A DNA stretch of 64,000 bases, taken from contig NZ_CP107772.1 of assembly GCF_036345155.1 (NCBI RefSeq), positions 8,060,001 to 8,124,000 on the forward strand. The letters run 5' to 3'. Source of the DNA: Streptomyces sp. NBC_00582 (lineage in GTDB: Bacteria > Actinomycetota > Actinomycetes > Streptomycetales > Streptomycetaceae). Below the pieces are notes generated by a model. It had not been told where the DNA came from. It saw nothing but the letters and a program-made list of their open reading frames with translations, and did not search any database. Of the stretch, positions 1 to 9,821 are shown piece after piece. Made by a program: the position numbers and the translations under genes. The stretch's first letter is position 1. Each line of letters starts with the position of its first letter.

Positions 1-1
1 C

Positions 2-820
<819 letters not shown>

Positions 821-850
821 TCGTCGGATCAGGCACCACGGTGTGAACGC

Positions 851-888
851 AGGGCCCGGGCGGCGCAGGGACGCGCCGCCCGGGCCCT
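851..888. terminator. Hairpin terminator after gap
   Basis: Perfect 16-bp inverted repeat (851-866 with 873-888) around a 6-base loop, 30 bases after the gap stop codon. There is no U-tract, as is usual in Streptomyces. It separates gap from pgk, so pgk probably has its own promoter in 889-953 as well as any read-through. Confidence 0.8.
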
Positions 889-953
889 GAGTCACGTGCA
901 GAACCGCCCTGTCTACGATCACGGAGCATCATCAGCCCTCGGGAGCCTCTTTC

Positions 954-2165
954 ATGAAGACGATCGACGAACTCCTCGCCGAAGGAGTGGCCGGCCGGCG
1001 GGTCTTCGTCCGCGCCGACCTCAATGTGCCGCTGGACGGCACCACCATCACCGACGACGGCCGGATCCGCGCCGTCCTGCCGACCGTCAAGGCCCTCGCG
1101 GACGCGGGCGCCCGGGTGGTCGTCGCCTCCCACCTGGGCCGCCCCAAGGGCGTCCCGGACCCGGCGTTCTCCCTCGCCCCCGCCGCCGCCCGGCTCGGCG
1201 AACTCCTCGGCTCCGCGGTGGCCTTCGCGACCGACACGGTCGGTGACTCGGCCCGTGAGACGGTCGCCGGCCTCGCCGACGGCCAGGTCGCCGTCATCGA
1301 GAACCTGCGCTTCAACGCGGGCGAGACCTCCAAGGACGACGTCGAGCGCGGCGCCTTCGCCGACCGGCTGGCGCGGCTCGCGGACGTCTACGTCGGCGAC
1401 GGCTTCGGCGCCGTGCACCGCAAGCACGCCTCCGTCTACGACCTCCCCGCCCGGCTGCCGCACGCCGCGGGCTTCCTCATCGCCACCGAGGTCGGCGTCC
1501 TGAGGAAGCTCACCGAGGACGTGCAGCGCCCCTACGTCGTCGCCCTCGGCGGCGCCAAGGTCTCCGACAAGCTCGCCGTCATCGACGAGCTGCTCGGCAA
1601 GGCCGACCGCATCCTCATCGGTGGCGGCATGGCGTACACCTTCCTCAAGGCCAAGGGCTACGAGATCGGCGGCTCCCTCCTGCAGGAGGACCAGATCCCG
1701 GCCGTCCAGGAGTACGTCGAGCGCGCGGAGAAGACCGGCGTCGAGCTGGTCCTCCCCGTCGACGTGGTGGTCGCCCCCGCCTTCCCGGACCTGAAGACCA
1801 AGGCCCCGGCGAACCCCGCCGCCGTCGCCGCGGACGCCGTCCCCGCCGACCGGATGGGTCTGGACATCGGTCCCGAGACCCGCAAGCTGTACGCCTCGAA
1901 GATCACCGACGCCGCCACCGTCTTCTGGAACGGCCCGATGGGCGTCTTCGAGCACCCCGATTTCGCCGAGGGCACCAAGGCGGTCGCCCAGGCCCTCCTC
2001 GACTCCCCGGCCTTCACGGTCGTCGGCGGTGGCGACTCCGCCGCCGCCGTCCGTCTCCTGGGCTTCGACGAGACCGCATTCGGCCACATCTCGACCGGTG
2101 GCGGCGCCTCCCTCGAATACCTCGAGGGCAAGACGCTCCCCGGCCTCGCCGCACTGGAGGACTGA
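954..2165 (+). CDS. pgk: Phosphoglycerate kinase
   Basis: Transfers phosphate from 1,3-bisphosphoglycerate to ADP in glycolysis; cytosolic. The length of 403 residues is normal for the family. Visible motifs are the substrate-binding RVFVRADLNVPL near residue 15, SHLGRPKG near residue 60, the central GGAKVSDKL near residue 198, and the nucleotide-binding loop GGGDSAAAVRLLG near residue 360. The ATG start is preceded by GGGAG at proper spacing. tpiA begins six bases after the stop, so the two are almost certainly co-transcribed. Confidence 0.98.
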   Translation: MKTIDELLAEGVAGRRVFVRADLNVPLDGTTITDDGRIRAVLPTVKALADAGARVVVASHLGRPKGVPDPAFSLAPAAARLGELLGSAVAFATDTVGDSARETVAGLADGQVAVIENLRFNAGETSKDDVERGAFADRLARLADVYVGDGFGAVHRKHASVYDLPARLPHAAGFLIATEVGVLRKLTEDVQRPYVVALGGAKVSDKLAVIDELLGKADRILIGGGMAYTFLKAKGYEIGGSLLQEDQIPAVQEYVERAEKTGVELVLPVDVVVAPAFPDLKTKAPANPAAVAADAVPADRMGLDIGPETRKLYASKITDAATVFWNGPMGVFEHPDFAEGTKAVAQALLDSPAFTVVGGGDSAAAVRLLGFDETAFGHISTGGGASLEYLEGKTLPGLAALED

Positions 2166-2171
2166 CCGCAC

Positions 2172-2948
2172 ATGAGCACCCGTACGCCGCTGATGGCGGG
2201 CAACTGGAAGATGAACCTCAACCACCTCGAGGCCATCGCCCACACCCAGAAGCTCGCCTTCGCCCTGTCCGACAAGGACTACGAGGCCGTCGAGGTCGCC
2301 GTCCTGCCGCCCTTCACCGACCTGCGCTCCGTGCAGACCCTGGTCGAGGGCGACAAGCTCGCCATCAAGTACGGCGCACAGGACATCTCGGCCCATGAGT
2401 CCGGCGCCTACACCGGCGAGATCTCCGGGCCCATGCTCGCCAAGCTGAAGTGCACCTACGTGGCGATCGGCCACTCCGAGCGCCGCCAGTACCACGGCGA
2501 GAGCGACGAGCAGGTCAACGCCAAGGCCAAGGCCGCCTTCAAGCACGGCCTCACCCCGATCCTGTGCGTCGGTGAGGAGCTGGAGGTCCGCGAGGCGGGC
2601 AACCACGTCTCCCACACCCTCGCCCAGGTCGAGGGCGGCCTCAAGGACATCACGGCCGACCAGGCCGAGACCGTCGTGATCGCCTACGAGCCCGTCTGGG
2701 CCATCGGCACGGGCAAGGTCTGCGGCGCCTCGGACGCCCAGGAGGTCTGCGCCGCCATCCGCGGCAAGATCGCCGAGCTGTACGACCAGGAGCTGGCCGA
2801 CAAGGTCCGCATCCAGTACGGCGGCTCCGTCAAGTCCGGCAACGTCGCCGAGATCATGGCCCAGGCCGACATCGACGGCGCCCTGGTCGGCGGCGCCTCG
2901 CTGGACGCCGACGAGTTCGTCAAGATCGTGCGCTTCCGCGACCAGTGA
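2172..2948 (+). CDS. tpiA: Triosephosphate isomerase
   Basis: Interconverts dihydroxyacetone phosphate and glyceraldehyde 3-phosphate. The 258-residue TIM barrel has AGNWKMN near the N-terminus (catalytic Lys), AIGHSERR (electrophilic His, near residue 98), the catalytic glutamate in [12 protein letters not shown], and the phosphate-binding GGSVKSGN toward the C-terminus. The gene follows pgk by six bases and starts at the only sensible ATG. About 107 bases separate its stop from the secG start, and the sequence there contains a possible separate promoter. Confidence 0.98.
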   Translation: MSTRTPLMAGNWKMNLNHLEAIAHTQKLAFALSDKDYEAVEVAVLPPFTDLRSVQTLVEGDKLAIKYGAQDISAHESGAYTGEISGPMLAKLKCTYVAIGHSERRQYHGESDEQVNAKAKAAFKHGLTPILCVGEELEVREAGNHVSHTLAQVEGGLKDITADQAETVVIAYEPVWAIGTGKVCGASDAQEVCAAIRGKIAELYDQELADKVRIQYGGSVKSGNVAEIMAQADIDGALVGGASLDADEFVKIVRFRDQ

Positions 2949-3055
2949 CCCGAGCTGTGAGTAGGCGGTAGCGGCGATCCGTCGTACCCTTGCGGGGGCA
3001 TGGCCCAGGTGCCGTGCCCCCGTCATCATCCGAATCCGAGGAAGTTGGTCCAGCC

Positions 3056-3292
3056 GTGGTTTTGGGGTTCTCGATCGCCCTGATCGTCTTCAGCCTGCTG
3101 CTGATGCTGCTGGTGCTGATGCACAAGGGGAAGGGCGGCGGCCTCTCCGACATGTTCGGTGGCGGCATGCAGTCCTCCGTCGGCGGCTCCTCGGTCGCCG
3201 AGCGCAACCTCGACCGCATCACCGTGGTGATCGGTCTGCTCTGGTTCGCGTGCATCATCGTCCTCGGCATCATCATGAAGACGAACAGCTGA
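3056..3292 (+). CDS. secG: Preprotein translocase subunit SecG
   Basis: Small integral membrane subunit of the SecYEG protein export channel. From the GTG at 3056 the product is 78 residues with two hydrophobic helices: about residues 2-22, beginning VLGFSIALIVF, and about residues 54-74. They are separated by a glycine-rich loop with HKGKGGGLSDMFGG, the most conserved SecG motif. A GAGGAAG ribosome site at 3038-3044 favours this GTG. The frame is open further upstream, but that extension (beginning MRGHGPGA) does not look like SecG. Occurrence directly after tpiA is a common actinobacterial arrangement. Confidence 0.93.
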   Translation: MVLGFSIALIVFSLLLMLLVLMHKGKGGGLSDMFGGGMQSSVGGSSVAERNLDRITVVIGLLWFACIIVLGIIMKTNS

Positions 3293-3325
3293 TCAGCCTC
3301 TCACAGGCACGCACAATCCATACGT

Positions 3326-3375
3326 AAGGCCCCATGTTCGGTACGCGCAGCTGAGCGCGGCCTATCATGGGGCTT
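3326..3375. terminator. Imperfect hairpin downstream of secG
   Basis: The arms AAGGCCCCATG (3326-3336) and CATGGGGCTT (3366-3375) pair with one bulged base. The 29-base loop itself carries a CGCGC/GCGCG hairpin. The position 30 bases past secG suggests a terminator or an RNA structure. Confidence 0.5.
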
Positions 3376-3502
3376 GCGTCTAGGTGCGGGAGCTGTAACT
3401 CCAATCACTGGACGCGCGTTGGGCCTTACGTAGACTGAGGCGCTCGCAGCGAAGCGAAACGCCGACTCGCTTTGCGGCACCATCACGCAGGGAGTTACGA
3501 CC

Positions 3503-3838
3503 GTGGCAAGTGGCAACGCGATCCGAGGAAGCCGGGTCGGGGCGGGGCCGATGGGCGAGGCCGAGCGGGGCGAGTCCGCGCCCCGTCTGCGCATCTCCTT
3601 CTGGTGCTCCAACGGGCACGAGACGCAGCCCAGCTTCGCCAGCGACGCGCAGGTTCCCGACACCTGGGACTGCCCGCGCTGCGGCTTCCCGGCCGGACAG
3701 GACCGGGACAACCCCCCGGACCCGCCGCGCACCGAGCCCTACAAGACGCACCTCGCCTATGTGCGGGAGCGGCGCAGCGACGCGGACGGCGAGGCGATCC
3801 TCGCCGAGGCGCTCGCCAAACTGCGGGGCGAGATCTAG
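3503..3838 (+). CDS. RbpA-family RNA polymerase-binding protein (likely RbpA paralogue)
   Basis: RbpA proteins bind RNA polymerase and group 1/2 sigma factors and stabilise the open complex in actinobacteria. This 111-residue protein keeps the family layout: an N-terminal IRGSRVGAG tail segment (RbpA has a similar RGxRxG), a core with FASDAQVPDTWDCPRCG (compare the family pattern of acidic residue, xIPxxWxC), then RTEPYKTHLAYVRERRS matching the sigma-interacting RTHWDMLxERRS region. Two cysteine pairs or near-pairs (WCSNGH and CPRC) suggest a zinc site. It differs from the housekeeping RbpA I recall (THWDML replaced by THLAYV), so a divergent paralogue is more likely. The GTG start at 3503 follows GGGAG. 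Flanking hairpins suggest a single-gene transcript. Confidence 0.85.
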   Translation: MASGNAIRGSRVGAGPMGEAERGESAPRLRISFWCSNGHETQPSFASDAQVPDTWDCPRCGFPAGQDRDNPPDPPRTEPYKTHLAYVRERRSDADGEAILAEALAKLRGEI

Positions 3839-3847
3839 GACTTGAGA

Positions 3848-3878
3848 CCGGCCGGGTGCCCGACAGGCACCTGGCCGG
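3848..3878. terminator. Hairpin terminator after the RbpA-like gene
   Basis: A 13-bp stem (3848-3860 with 3866-3878) has one G:T-type mismatch and a 5-base loop, starting 10 bases after the stop codon at 3838. Confidence 0.75.
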
Positions 3879-3989
3879 ACCTGTCCCGCCCCTTGCGCCA
3901 GGCCGTCCCCGGACCCGTTGTCAGTGGTCTCCTCTACGGTTTTCGTGGGGGTTCCGTCTTAGCGGAACCGCAGAACCGGAGGGGGAGTA

Positions 3990-5246
3990 GTGCCGGGGGA
4001 GTCGAGGGCGCCCGCGTGGCGCGGCGGTTTCGGACGGCTGTGGAGCGCCGCCGTGATCTCCCGCTTCGGGGACGCCCTGCGGACCACCGCCCTGCCGCTG
4101 CTCGCCGTGCGGCTCACGGACGAGCCGTTGGCCGTCGCCTCCGTGACCGCCTGCGCGTATCTGCCCTGGCTGCTGTTCGGCCTGCTCGGCGGCGCGGTCG
4201 CCGACCGGGTGGACCAACGGCGGGCGATGTGGGCCGTCGACACCGTACGAGGACTGCTCGTCGCCGCCTTCGCGCTCGCCGTGGGTCTCGGCCACGCCTC
4301 CGTCCCGCTGCTGATCGCCCTCGCCTTCCTGCTGACGACCCTCCAGACCCTGTTCGACAACGCCGCCACGGCTCTGCTGCCCTCGCTCGTGCCCCGCGCG
4401 GCCCTCGGCGGCGCCAACGCCCGTCTGATGACCGGTCAGCAACTGGCCGGCGGCCTGCTGGCCGGCCCCTTCGTGCCCCTGCTGCTCGGCGTCGGCGCCT
4501 TCCTGCCGTTCGCCGCCGACGCCGGCACCTATCTGCTGGCCGCCGCGCTGGTCGCCTCCCTGCGCATACCGCCGCCCGTGCGGGAGCGGCGCCCCTCGGG
4601 CAGCACCCTGCGCCAGGAGATCGGCGCGGGCCTGCGCCACCTCTGGCAGGACCGCGTCCTGCGCGCCGTCTGCACCGCCACCCTGCTGTGCAACATCGGC
4701 ATGGGCGCCCTCATCGCCACCCTGGTCCTGCACGTGACGCGCTGGCTGCACGCGGACACCACCGGATACGCCGCCGCCATGACGGCGTTCGCCCTCGGCA
4801 GCCTGGCCGGCGGCCTGCTCGCCCAGCGCCTCGCGCTGCGCACCGGCCGGGCCCGGGCCCTGCTGCTCGGCGGCACCGTCCAGGTCGCCGCCCTGCTGCT
4901 CATGGGCACCGTCCGGCACCTCGGCGCGCTCCTCGCCGGCATGCTGCTGCTCGGGGTCATGAACATGGTGTGGAACGTCCACCAGGTCACGCTGATCCAG
5001 CAGCGCAGCCCCGAGCCGATGGTCGGCCGTATCGCCGCGGCGTTCCGCACGGCGTCCACGTCCGGCGCGCCGACCGGCGCCCTCCTCGGCGGAGCGGCCG
5101 CAGACATCCTCGGGCTGAACGCGCCCGCGCTGCTGGCGGCCGCGCTCTTCACCCTGGCCGTCGCCGCGTTGATACCCGCGGGCCGGGCGGACGTACCTGT
5201 TGTTGCCCCGCAGGACGGTTCCGCGTCCGCTCGCACGACGCGCTGA
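3990..5246 (+). CDS. MFS transporter (MFS-3/exporter type)
   Basis: Predicted major facilitator superfamily membrane exporter of 418 residues with about 12 hydrophobic helices. It begins with the typical [18 protein letters not shown] opening of the actinobacterial enterobactin-exporter/EntS-like MFS group. The loop between helices 2 and 3 reads [14 protein letters not shown], the MFS motif A variant. The GTG start is preceded by GGAGGGGG. No substrate can be assigned. It is flanked by the RbpA-like gene and pgi, with no adjacent regulator, so a specific drug role is not supported. Confidence 0.88.
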   Translation: MPGESRAPAWRGGFGRLWSAAVISRFGDALRTTALPLLAVRLTDEPLAVASVTACAYLPWLLFGLLGGAVADRVDQRRAMWAVDTVRGLLVAAFALAVGLGHASVPLLIALAFLLTTLQTLFDNAATALLPSLVPRAALGGANARLMTGQQLAGGLLAGPFVPLLLGVGAFLPFAADAGTYLLAAALVASLRIPPPVRERRPSGSTLRQEIGAGLRHLWQDRVLRAVCTATLLCNIGMGALIATLVLHVTRWLHADTTGYAAAMTAFALGSLAGGLLAQRLALRTGRARALLLGGTVQVAALLLMGTVRHLGALLAGMLLLGVMNMVWNVHQVTLIQQRSPEPMVGRIAAAFRTASTSGAPTGALLGGAAADILGLNAPALLAAALFTLAVAALIPAGRADVPVVAPQDGSASARTTR

Positions 5247-5319
5247 TCAACTAGGTTGGGACCGGCGGGGCAAGGCGTGCACAGCAGCACGGACAGGTGA
5301 GGAAGGGCTGAAGTCCGAC

Positions 5320-6972
5320 ATGAACGCAGACGGCCGTACGAGGCTCAACCAGACGCCCGAGTGGACGGCTCTGGCCAAGCATCGCGAGGAACTCGACGAG
5401 GTGGAGCTGCGCGAGCTGTTCGCCGCCGACCCCGAGCGCGGCAGCGGATACACCCTGCAGGTCGGCGACCTGCACATCGACTACTCCAAGCACCTCGTCA
5501 CCGACGAGACCCTGCGGCTGCTGCGCGAGCTGGCCGAGTCGGCCGACGTCTTCGGCCTCAGGGACGCCATGTTCCGCGGCGAGAAGATCAACACCACCGA
5601 GGACCGCGCGGTCCTGCACACCGCCCTGCGCGCCCCGGCCGACGCGGTGATCGAGGTCGACGGGGAGAACGTGGTCCCCGCCGTCCACGCCGTCCTCGAC
5701 AAGATGGCCGACTTCGCGGACCGCGTGCGCTCCGGAGCGTGGACCGGCCACACCGGCCGGCGGATCAGGAACGTCGTCAACATCGGCATCGGCGGCTCCG
5801 ACCTCGGCCCGGCGATGGCCTTCGAGGTGCTGCGCAGCTTCACCGACCGCGGCCTCACGGTCCGCTTCGTGTCGAACGTCGACGGTGCCGACCTGCACGA
5901 GGCCACCCGTGACCTGGACCCGGCGGAGACGCTGTTCATCGTCGCGTCCAAGACCTTCACCACCATCGAGACGATCACCAACGCCACCTCGGCCCGCTCC
6001 TGGCTCCTCGAGGGCCTCGGCGGCGACGAGAGCGCGGTCGCGAAGCACTTCGTGGCGCTGTCGACGAACGCCGAGAAGGTCGCGGACTTCGGTATCGACA
6101 CGGCCAACATGTTCGAGTTCTGGGACTGGGTCGGCGGCCGTTACTCCTACGACTCGGCCATCGGCCTCTCCCTGATGATCGCCATCGGCCCGGACCGCTT
6201 CCGCGAGATGCTCGACGGCTTCCACCTCGTCGACGAGCACTTCCGCACCGCCCCCGCCGAGTCCAATGTGCCGCTCCTGCTCGGTCTGCTGGGCATCTGG
6301 TACGGCAACTTCCACGACGCCCAGTCGCACGCCGTCCTGCCCTACAGCCACTACCTGTCCAAGTTCGCCGCCTACCTCCAGCAGCTCGACATGGAGTCCA
6401 ACGGCAAGTACGTCGGCCGGGACGGCAAGGAGGTCGACTGGCAGACCGGCCCGATCGTCTGGGGCACGCCCGGCACCAACGGGCAGCACGCGTACTACCA
6501 GTTGATCCACCAGGGCACCAAGCTCATCCCGGCGGACTTCATCGGCTTCGCCCGTCCCGTCGACGAGCTCAGCGACGAACTCAAGGCCCAGCACGACCTG
6601 TTGATGGCCAACTTCTTCGCCCAGACGCAGGCGCTGGCCTTCGGCAAGACGCCCGAGGAGGTGCGCGCGGAGGGTGTGCCCGAGGAGCTGGTGGCCCACA
6701 AGACGTTCAAGGGCAACCACCCGACGACCACGATCCTCGCCGCCGAGCTGACCCCCTCGGTCCTCGGCCAGCTCGTCGCGCTCTACGAGCACAAGGTGTT
6801 CGTGCAGGGCGCGGTGTGGAACATCGACTCCTTCGACCAGTGGGGCGTGGAGCTCGGCAAGGTCCTCGCCAAGCGCGTCGAACCCGCCCTCACCGAAGGC
6901 GCGGACGTCCCCGGACTGGACGCCTCCACCCGGGCGCTGGTCGCCAAGTACCGCGAGCTGCGCGGCCACTAG
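5320..6972 (+). CDS. pgi: Glucose-6-phosphate isomerase
   Basis: Interconverts glucose 6-phosphate and fructose 6-phosphate, the branch point between glycolysis and the pentose phosphate genes found nearby. The 550-residue length is standard. Visible motifs are the N-terminal [12 protein letters not shown], the sugar-phosphate site [10 protein letters not shown] (near residue 150), SKTFTTIET (near residue 210), [13 protein letters not shown], and the C-terminal GNHPTTT and QWGVELGK signature. The ATG at 5320 is chosen because GAGGAAGGG lies 13-21 bases upstream. An open extension to 5200 overlaps the MFS gene and has no family similarity. Confidence 0.98.
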   Translation: MNADGRTRLNQTPEWTALAKHREELDEVELRELFAADPERGSGYTLQVGDLHIDYSKHLVTDETLRLLRELAESADVFGLRDAMFRGEKINTTEDRAVLHTALRAPADAVIEVDGENVVPAVHAVLDKMADFADRVRSGAWTGHTGRRIRNVVNIGIGGSDLGPAMAFEVLRSFTDRGLTVRFVSNVDGADLHEATRDLDPAETLFIVASKTFTTIETITNATSARSWLLEGLGGDESAVAKHFVALSTNAEKVADFGIDTANMFEFWDWVGGRYSYDSAIGLSLMIAIGPDRFREMLDGFHLVDEHFRTAPAESNVPLLLGLLGIWYGNFHDAQSHAVLPYSHYLSKFAAYLQQLDMESNGKYVGRDGKEVDWQTGPIVWGTPGTNGQHAYYQLIHQGTKLIPADFIGFARPVDELSDELKAQHDLLMANFFAQTQALAFGKTPEEVRAEGVPEELVAHKTFKGNHPTTTILAAELTPSVLGQLVALYEHKVFVQGAVWNIDSFDQWGVELGKVLAKRVEPALTEGADVPGLDASTRALVAKYRELRGH

Positions 6973-7034
6973 CCGACAACATCCCGTGTGTAGACTCCCG
7001 GGCGATCATGCACACGACTGCTCGGGAGCCTCAC

Positions 7035-7814
7035 GTGGGCAACGCACACCGCAGGCGCTGGACCGACGGCGAGCTGACGGCCGGGTCCTTCCTGCTGCCT
7101 CATCGCGCGGCCCGGGCGGTGTTCCACCCCGCATGGATCCCGGACTCCCTCGACCCGACCGTGGAGCGGCTCAAGCGGGCCAGGGTCGCCGTCGGATTCG
7201 TCGCGGCCCTCGGGGTCCATGTGTTCTTCGAGATCAGGTTCTCCTGGGACGAACTGCCGAGGAACGCCGCGATCGCCGCCCTCGTGCTGTTCTGCGTCAC
7301 CCCGCTGGCGACCGGTGCGATGCTCCTGGTCTGGCGGCGCGGCGGAACCGTGCGCCGGCTGCGGGCGCGGCTCCTCGACACCGTCAAACTGCTCTCGCTG
7401 TTCACCGCCTCGGCCTTCGTCTGCCTCGCGCTGTTCGCGGTCGGCGACATGGTCGGGACGCTCCCGAAGATCGCCCTGACGGGCCTCGGCCTGTGGACGG
7501 CCCTCTTCGTGATCGCCGGCGGGGTCCGGCTGACCGGCAACTTCTTCGGCACGGGCGCGGTGCACCGCTGTCTGCCGCCCCTGCTGGCCACGGTGACGAG
7601 CTGGGTGCTCGCCCTGTCCGATCTGGCCGGCAGCGGCGAGCACGGCATGGACAACGCCCTCGGTGTCACCTGCATCCTGGCCGCCCCGGTGACGGTCACG
7701 GCGATCGCCCTGCTGGAGACCCATCGTCTCAAGAAGCGCTACGGCATCCGCCTGATGGCCCACCCGGCTCTTCTCGCCCCGGCCCACAACGGCCGGAACC
7801 CGTACGGCGCCTGA
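7035..7814 (+). CDS. Six-helix membrane protein of unknown function
   Basis: I do not recognise a family. The 259-residue product from the GTG at 7035 has an arginine-rich amphipathic N-terminus (GNAHRRRWTDGEL) and about six hydrophobic helices, including VAVGFVAALGVHVFFEI, AAIAALVLFCVTPLATGAML, LLSLFTASAFVCLALFAVG and LGVTCILAAPVTVTAIALLE. The GTG is preferred because GGGAG lies six bases before it; an in-frame ATG at 7008 lacks a ribosome site. It sits between pgi and the convergent pgl. Its stop codon falls inside the loop of a perfect hairpin. The membrane location is well supported; the function is open. Confidence 0.7.
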   Translation: MGNAHRRRWTDGELTAGSFLLPHRAARAVFHPAWIPDSLDPTVERLKRARVAVGFVAALGVHVFFEIRFSWDELPRNAAIAALVLFCVTPLATGAMLLVWRRGGTVRRLRARLLDTVKLLSLFTASAFVCLALFAVGDMVGTLPKIALTGLGLWTALFVIAGGVRLTGNFFGTGAVHRCLPPLLATVTSWVLALSDLAGSGEHGMDNALGVTCILAAPVTVTAIALLETHRLKKRYGIRLMAHPALLAPAHNGRNPYGA

Positions 7815-7827
7815 CCGTACGGGTTCC
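7795..7827. terminator. Perfect bidirectional hairpin overlapping a stop codon
   Basis: The 13-bp arms 7795-7807 and 7815-7827 are perfect, and the 7-base loop contains the TGA stop of the upstream membrane protein. It lies between two convergent genes (pgl ends at 7855), so it can terminate both transcripts. Confidence 0.85.
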
Positions 7828-7854
7828 GGGAACCACCGGGAGCCTCCGGGCACC

Positions 7855-8637
7855 TCAGGGAGACGACGGCGGATACAGCGATCTCGGCAACCGGGAGGCG
7901 GCGGCCCGGTCCAGGAGCCACAGGGTGCGGGCCCGGCCGAGGGCACCCGCCGCCGGGGCCTGGATCTCGCCCGCGCCCGACAGGGCGATCGCCGCGGCGT
8001 TCGCCTTGTCCTCGCCCGCCGCGAGCAGCCACACCTCACGGGCCGCCCGGATGGCCGGCAGCGTCAGCGTGACCCGGGTCGGCGGGGGCTTCGGCGCGCC
8101 GTGCACCCCGACCACCGTGCGCTCGGTCTCCCGTACGGCCGGCAGCTCGGGGAAGAGCGAGGCCACATGGGTGTCCGGGCCGACGCCCAGCATCAGGACG
8201 TCGAAGGTGGGCACGGTGCCATGGTTCTCGGGGCCGGCCGCACGGGCCAGCTCCTCGGCGTACGCCTCCGCGGCGGCCTCGACGTCGGCGCCGTGGGGAC
8301 CGTCGGACGCGGGCATGGCGTGCACGCGCTTCGGATCCAGCGGTACCGAGTCCAGCAGGGCCTCACGGGCCTGGGTGACGTTGCGCTCCGGGTCGCCCTC
8401 GGGCAGGAACCGCTCGTCGCCCCACCACAGGTCGAGCCGGCCCCAGTCGATCGCGTCCCGGGCCGGCGCGGACGCCAGCGCGGCCAGCAGGCCATTGCCG
8501 TTGCGGCCGCCGGTCAGGACCACGGACGCCAGGCCCCGGGAGGCCTGGGCGTCCACGATCCGCGTGATCAGCCGGGCCGCGGCGGCCTGCGCCATCAGCT
8601 CCTTGTCGCGGTGCACGACCAGCTGCGGGGCGTTCAC
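7855..8637 (-). CDS. pgl: 6-phosphogluconolactonase
   Basis: Hydrolyses 6-phosphogluconolactone, step two of the oxidative pentose phosphate pathway. The 260-residue NagB/DevB-fold protein shows LTGGRNGNGLL (sugar-phosphate loop), LWWGDERFLP, and the signature LGVGPDTHVASLFP. The usual family form of this signature is GxDGHxASLFP, so the Gly after Asp is Thr here. The GTG start at 8637 overlaps the opcA stop as GTGA, which implies translational coupling. It is the last gene of the tkt-tal-zwf-opcA-pgl operon. Confidence 0.95.
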   Translation of the reverse strand: MNAPQLVVHRDKELMAQAAAARLITRIVDAQASRGLASVVLTGGRNGNGLLAALASAPARDAIDWGRLDLWWGDERFLPEGDPERNVTQAREALLDSVPLDPKRVHAMPASDGPHGADVEAAAEAYAEELARAAGPENHGTVPTFDVLMLGVGPDTHVASLFPELPAVRETERTVVGVHGAPKPPPTRVTLTLPAIRAAREVWLLAAGEDKANAAAIALSGAGEIQAPAAGALGRARTLWLLDRAAASRLPRSLYPPSSP

Positions 8638-9821
8638 CGCGCGGCCTTCCCGGACAGACCGGAAGGGAGCGGCTTCAGCGGATCCGGCGTCACCGGTTCC
8701 GCCTTCAGCGGTTCCGACGCCTCCCCTTGCGCCCCGGAAGCTTCCGCAGAGCCTTCGCCGGCGTCCGGTTCTCCTTTGGCCGGCTCGGCCTCCACCTCGG
8801 CCTGCTCCACTGCGGCCCCGGCCTGCACCAGCGCCGCCTCCGCCTTCTCCAGAGCGGCCCGGGCCTTCCCGACCCCGGCCGGCTCCGGCGCCGCCGACGC
8901 GTTCAGCCGCTCCACCCCGAACCGCAGGGCGGAGGCGTAGGTGTCGTCCGGGTCGAGCCGGCGCAGCTCCTCCGCGATCAGCTCGGCCGTGTCACGGCGC
9001 TTGAGCGCCACCGCCCGGTCGGGCTGGCCCTCGATCGAGAGCGTGGCGAGCGAGCCGTCGGCCCGGTCCAGGGTGATCGGCCCGGAGCTGGTGGCCATGC
9101 GTACCGCCGTCAGACCGGGCCCGCTGGACAGGGAGCGCCGGACGGGGACGTCCAGCCGGTCCGCGAGCCACATCGCCAGCAGCTCGCAGCTCGGGTTGAA
9201 CTCCTCGCCCTCCACCTCGACCGACTGCACCTCGCAGGTGACCTGGTCCAGGGCCGCGGCCAGCATCGAACGCCAAGGCGTGATGCGGGTCCACGACAAG
9301 TCCGTGTCGCCGGGGGTGTAGGTGTCGGAGCGGGCGCCGAGCTCACGCACCGGCTGCTCGCAGGCGTAGGTGTCGGTGACGCGGCGCTGGGCCAGCGCGC
9401 CGAGCGGGTCGGCGGCCGGGTCCAGCGGAGCGTTCACCGGCCACCACACGACGACCGGGGCGTCCGGCAGCAGCAGCGGCAGGACCACCGACTGGGCATG
9501 GTCGGACACCTCGCCGTACAGCCGCAGCACGACCGTCTCGCCGGTGCCCGCGTCCGCGCCCACCCGTACCTCGGCGTCCAGCCGGGACTGCGTGCGGTCG
9601 CGGGGTGTGCGGGAGACACGCCGGATGACCACGAGCGTGCGCGAGGGGTGCTCGCGGGAGGCGTCGTTGGCGGCCTTGAGCGCGTCGTACGCGTTCTCCT
9701 CGTCGGTGACGATGACGAGTGTGAGCACCATGCCCACGGCCGGGGTGCCGATCGCCCGGCGGCCCTGCACCAGCGCCTTGTTGATCTTGCTGGCGGTGGT
9801 GTCCGTGAGGTCTATCTTCAT
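8634..9821 (-). CDS. opcA: Glucose-6-phosphate dehydrogenase assembly protein OpcA
   Basis: OpcA is required for, or allosterically enhances, glucose-6-phosphate dehydrogenase in cyanobacteria and actinobacteria. The protein is 395 residues, starting MKIDLTDTTASKINKAL. It contains VVWWPVNAPLDPAADPLGAL and the SWTRITPWRSMLAAALDQ segment typical of the family. The last ~75 residues are a low-complexity Ala/Glu/Pro tail (from about residue 320) that I regard as a lineage-specific extension. The ATG at 9821 overlaps the zwf stop as ATGA. The order zwf-opcA-pgl fixes the assignment. Confidence 0.95.
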   Translation of the reverse strand: MKIDLTDTTASKINKALVQGRRAIGTPAVGMVLTLVIVTDEENAYDALKAANDASREHPSRTLVVIRRVSRTPRDRTQSRLDAEVRVGADAGTGETVVLRLYGEVSDHAQSVVLPLLLPDAPVVVWWPVNAPLDPAADPLGALAQRRVTDTYACEQPVRELGARSDTYTPGDTDLSWTRITPWRSMLAAALDQVTCEVQSVEVEGEEFNPSCELLAMWLADRLDVPVRRSLSSGPGLTAVRMATSSGPITLDRADGSLATLSIEGQPDRAVALKRRDTAELIAEELRRLDPDDTYASALRFGVERLNASAAPEPAGVGKARAALEKAEAALVQAGAAVEQAEVEAEPAKGEPDAGEGSAEASGAQGEASEPLKAEPVTPDPLKPLPSGLSGKAAR

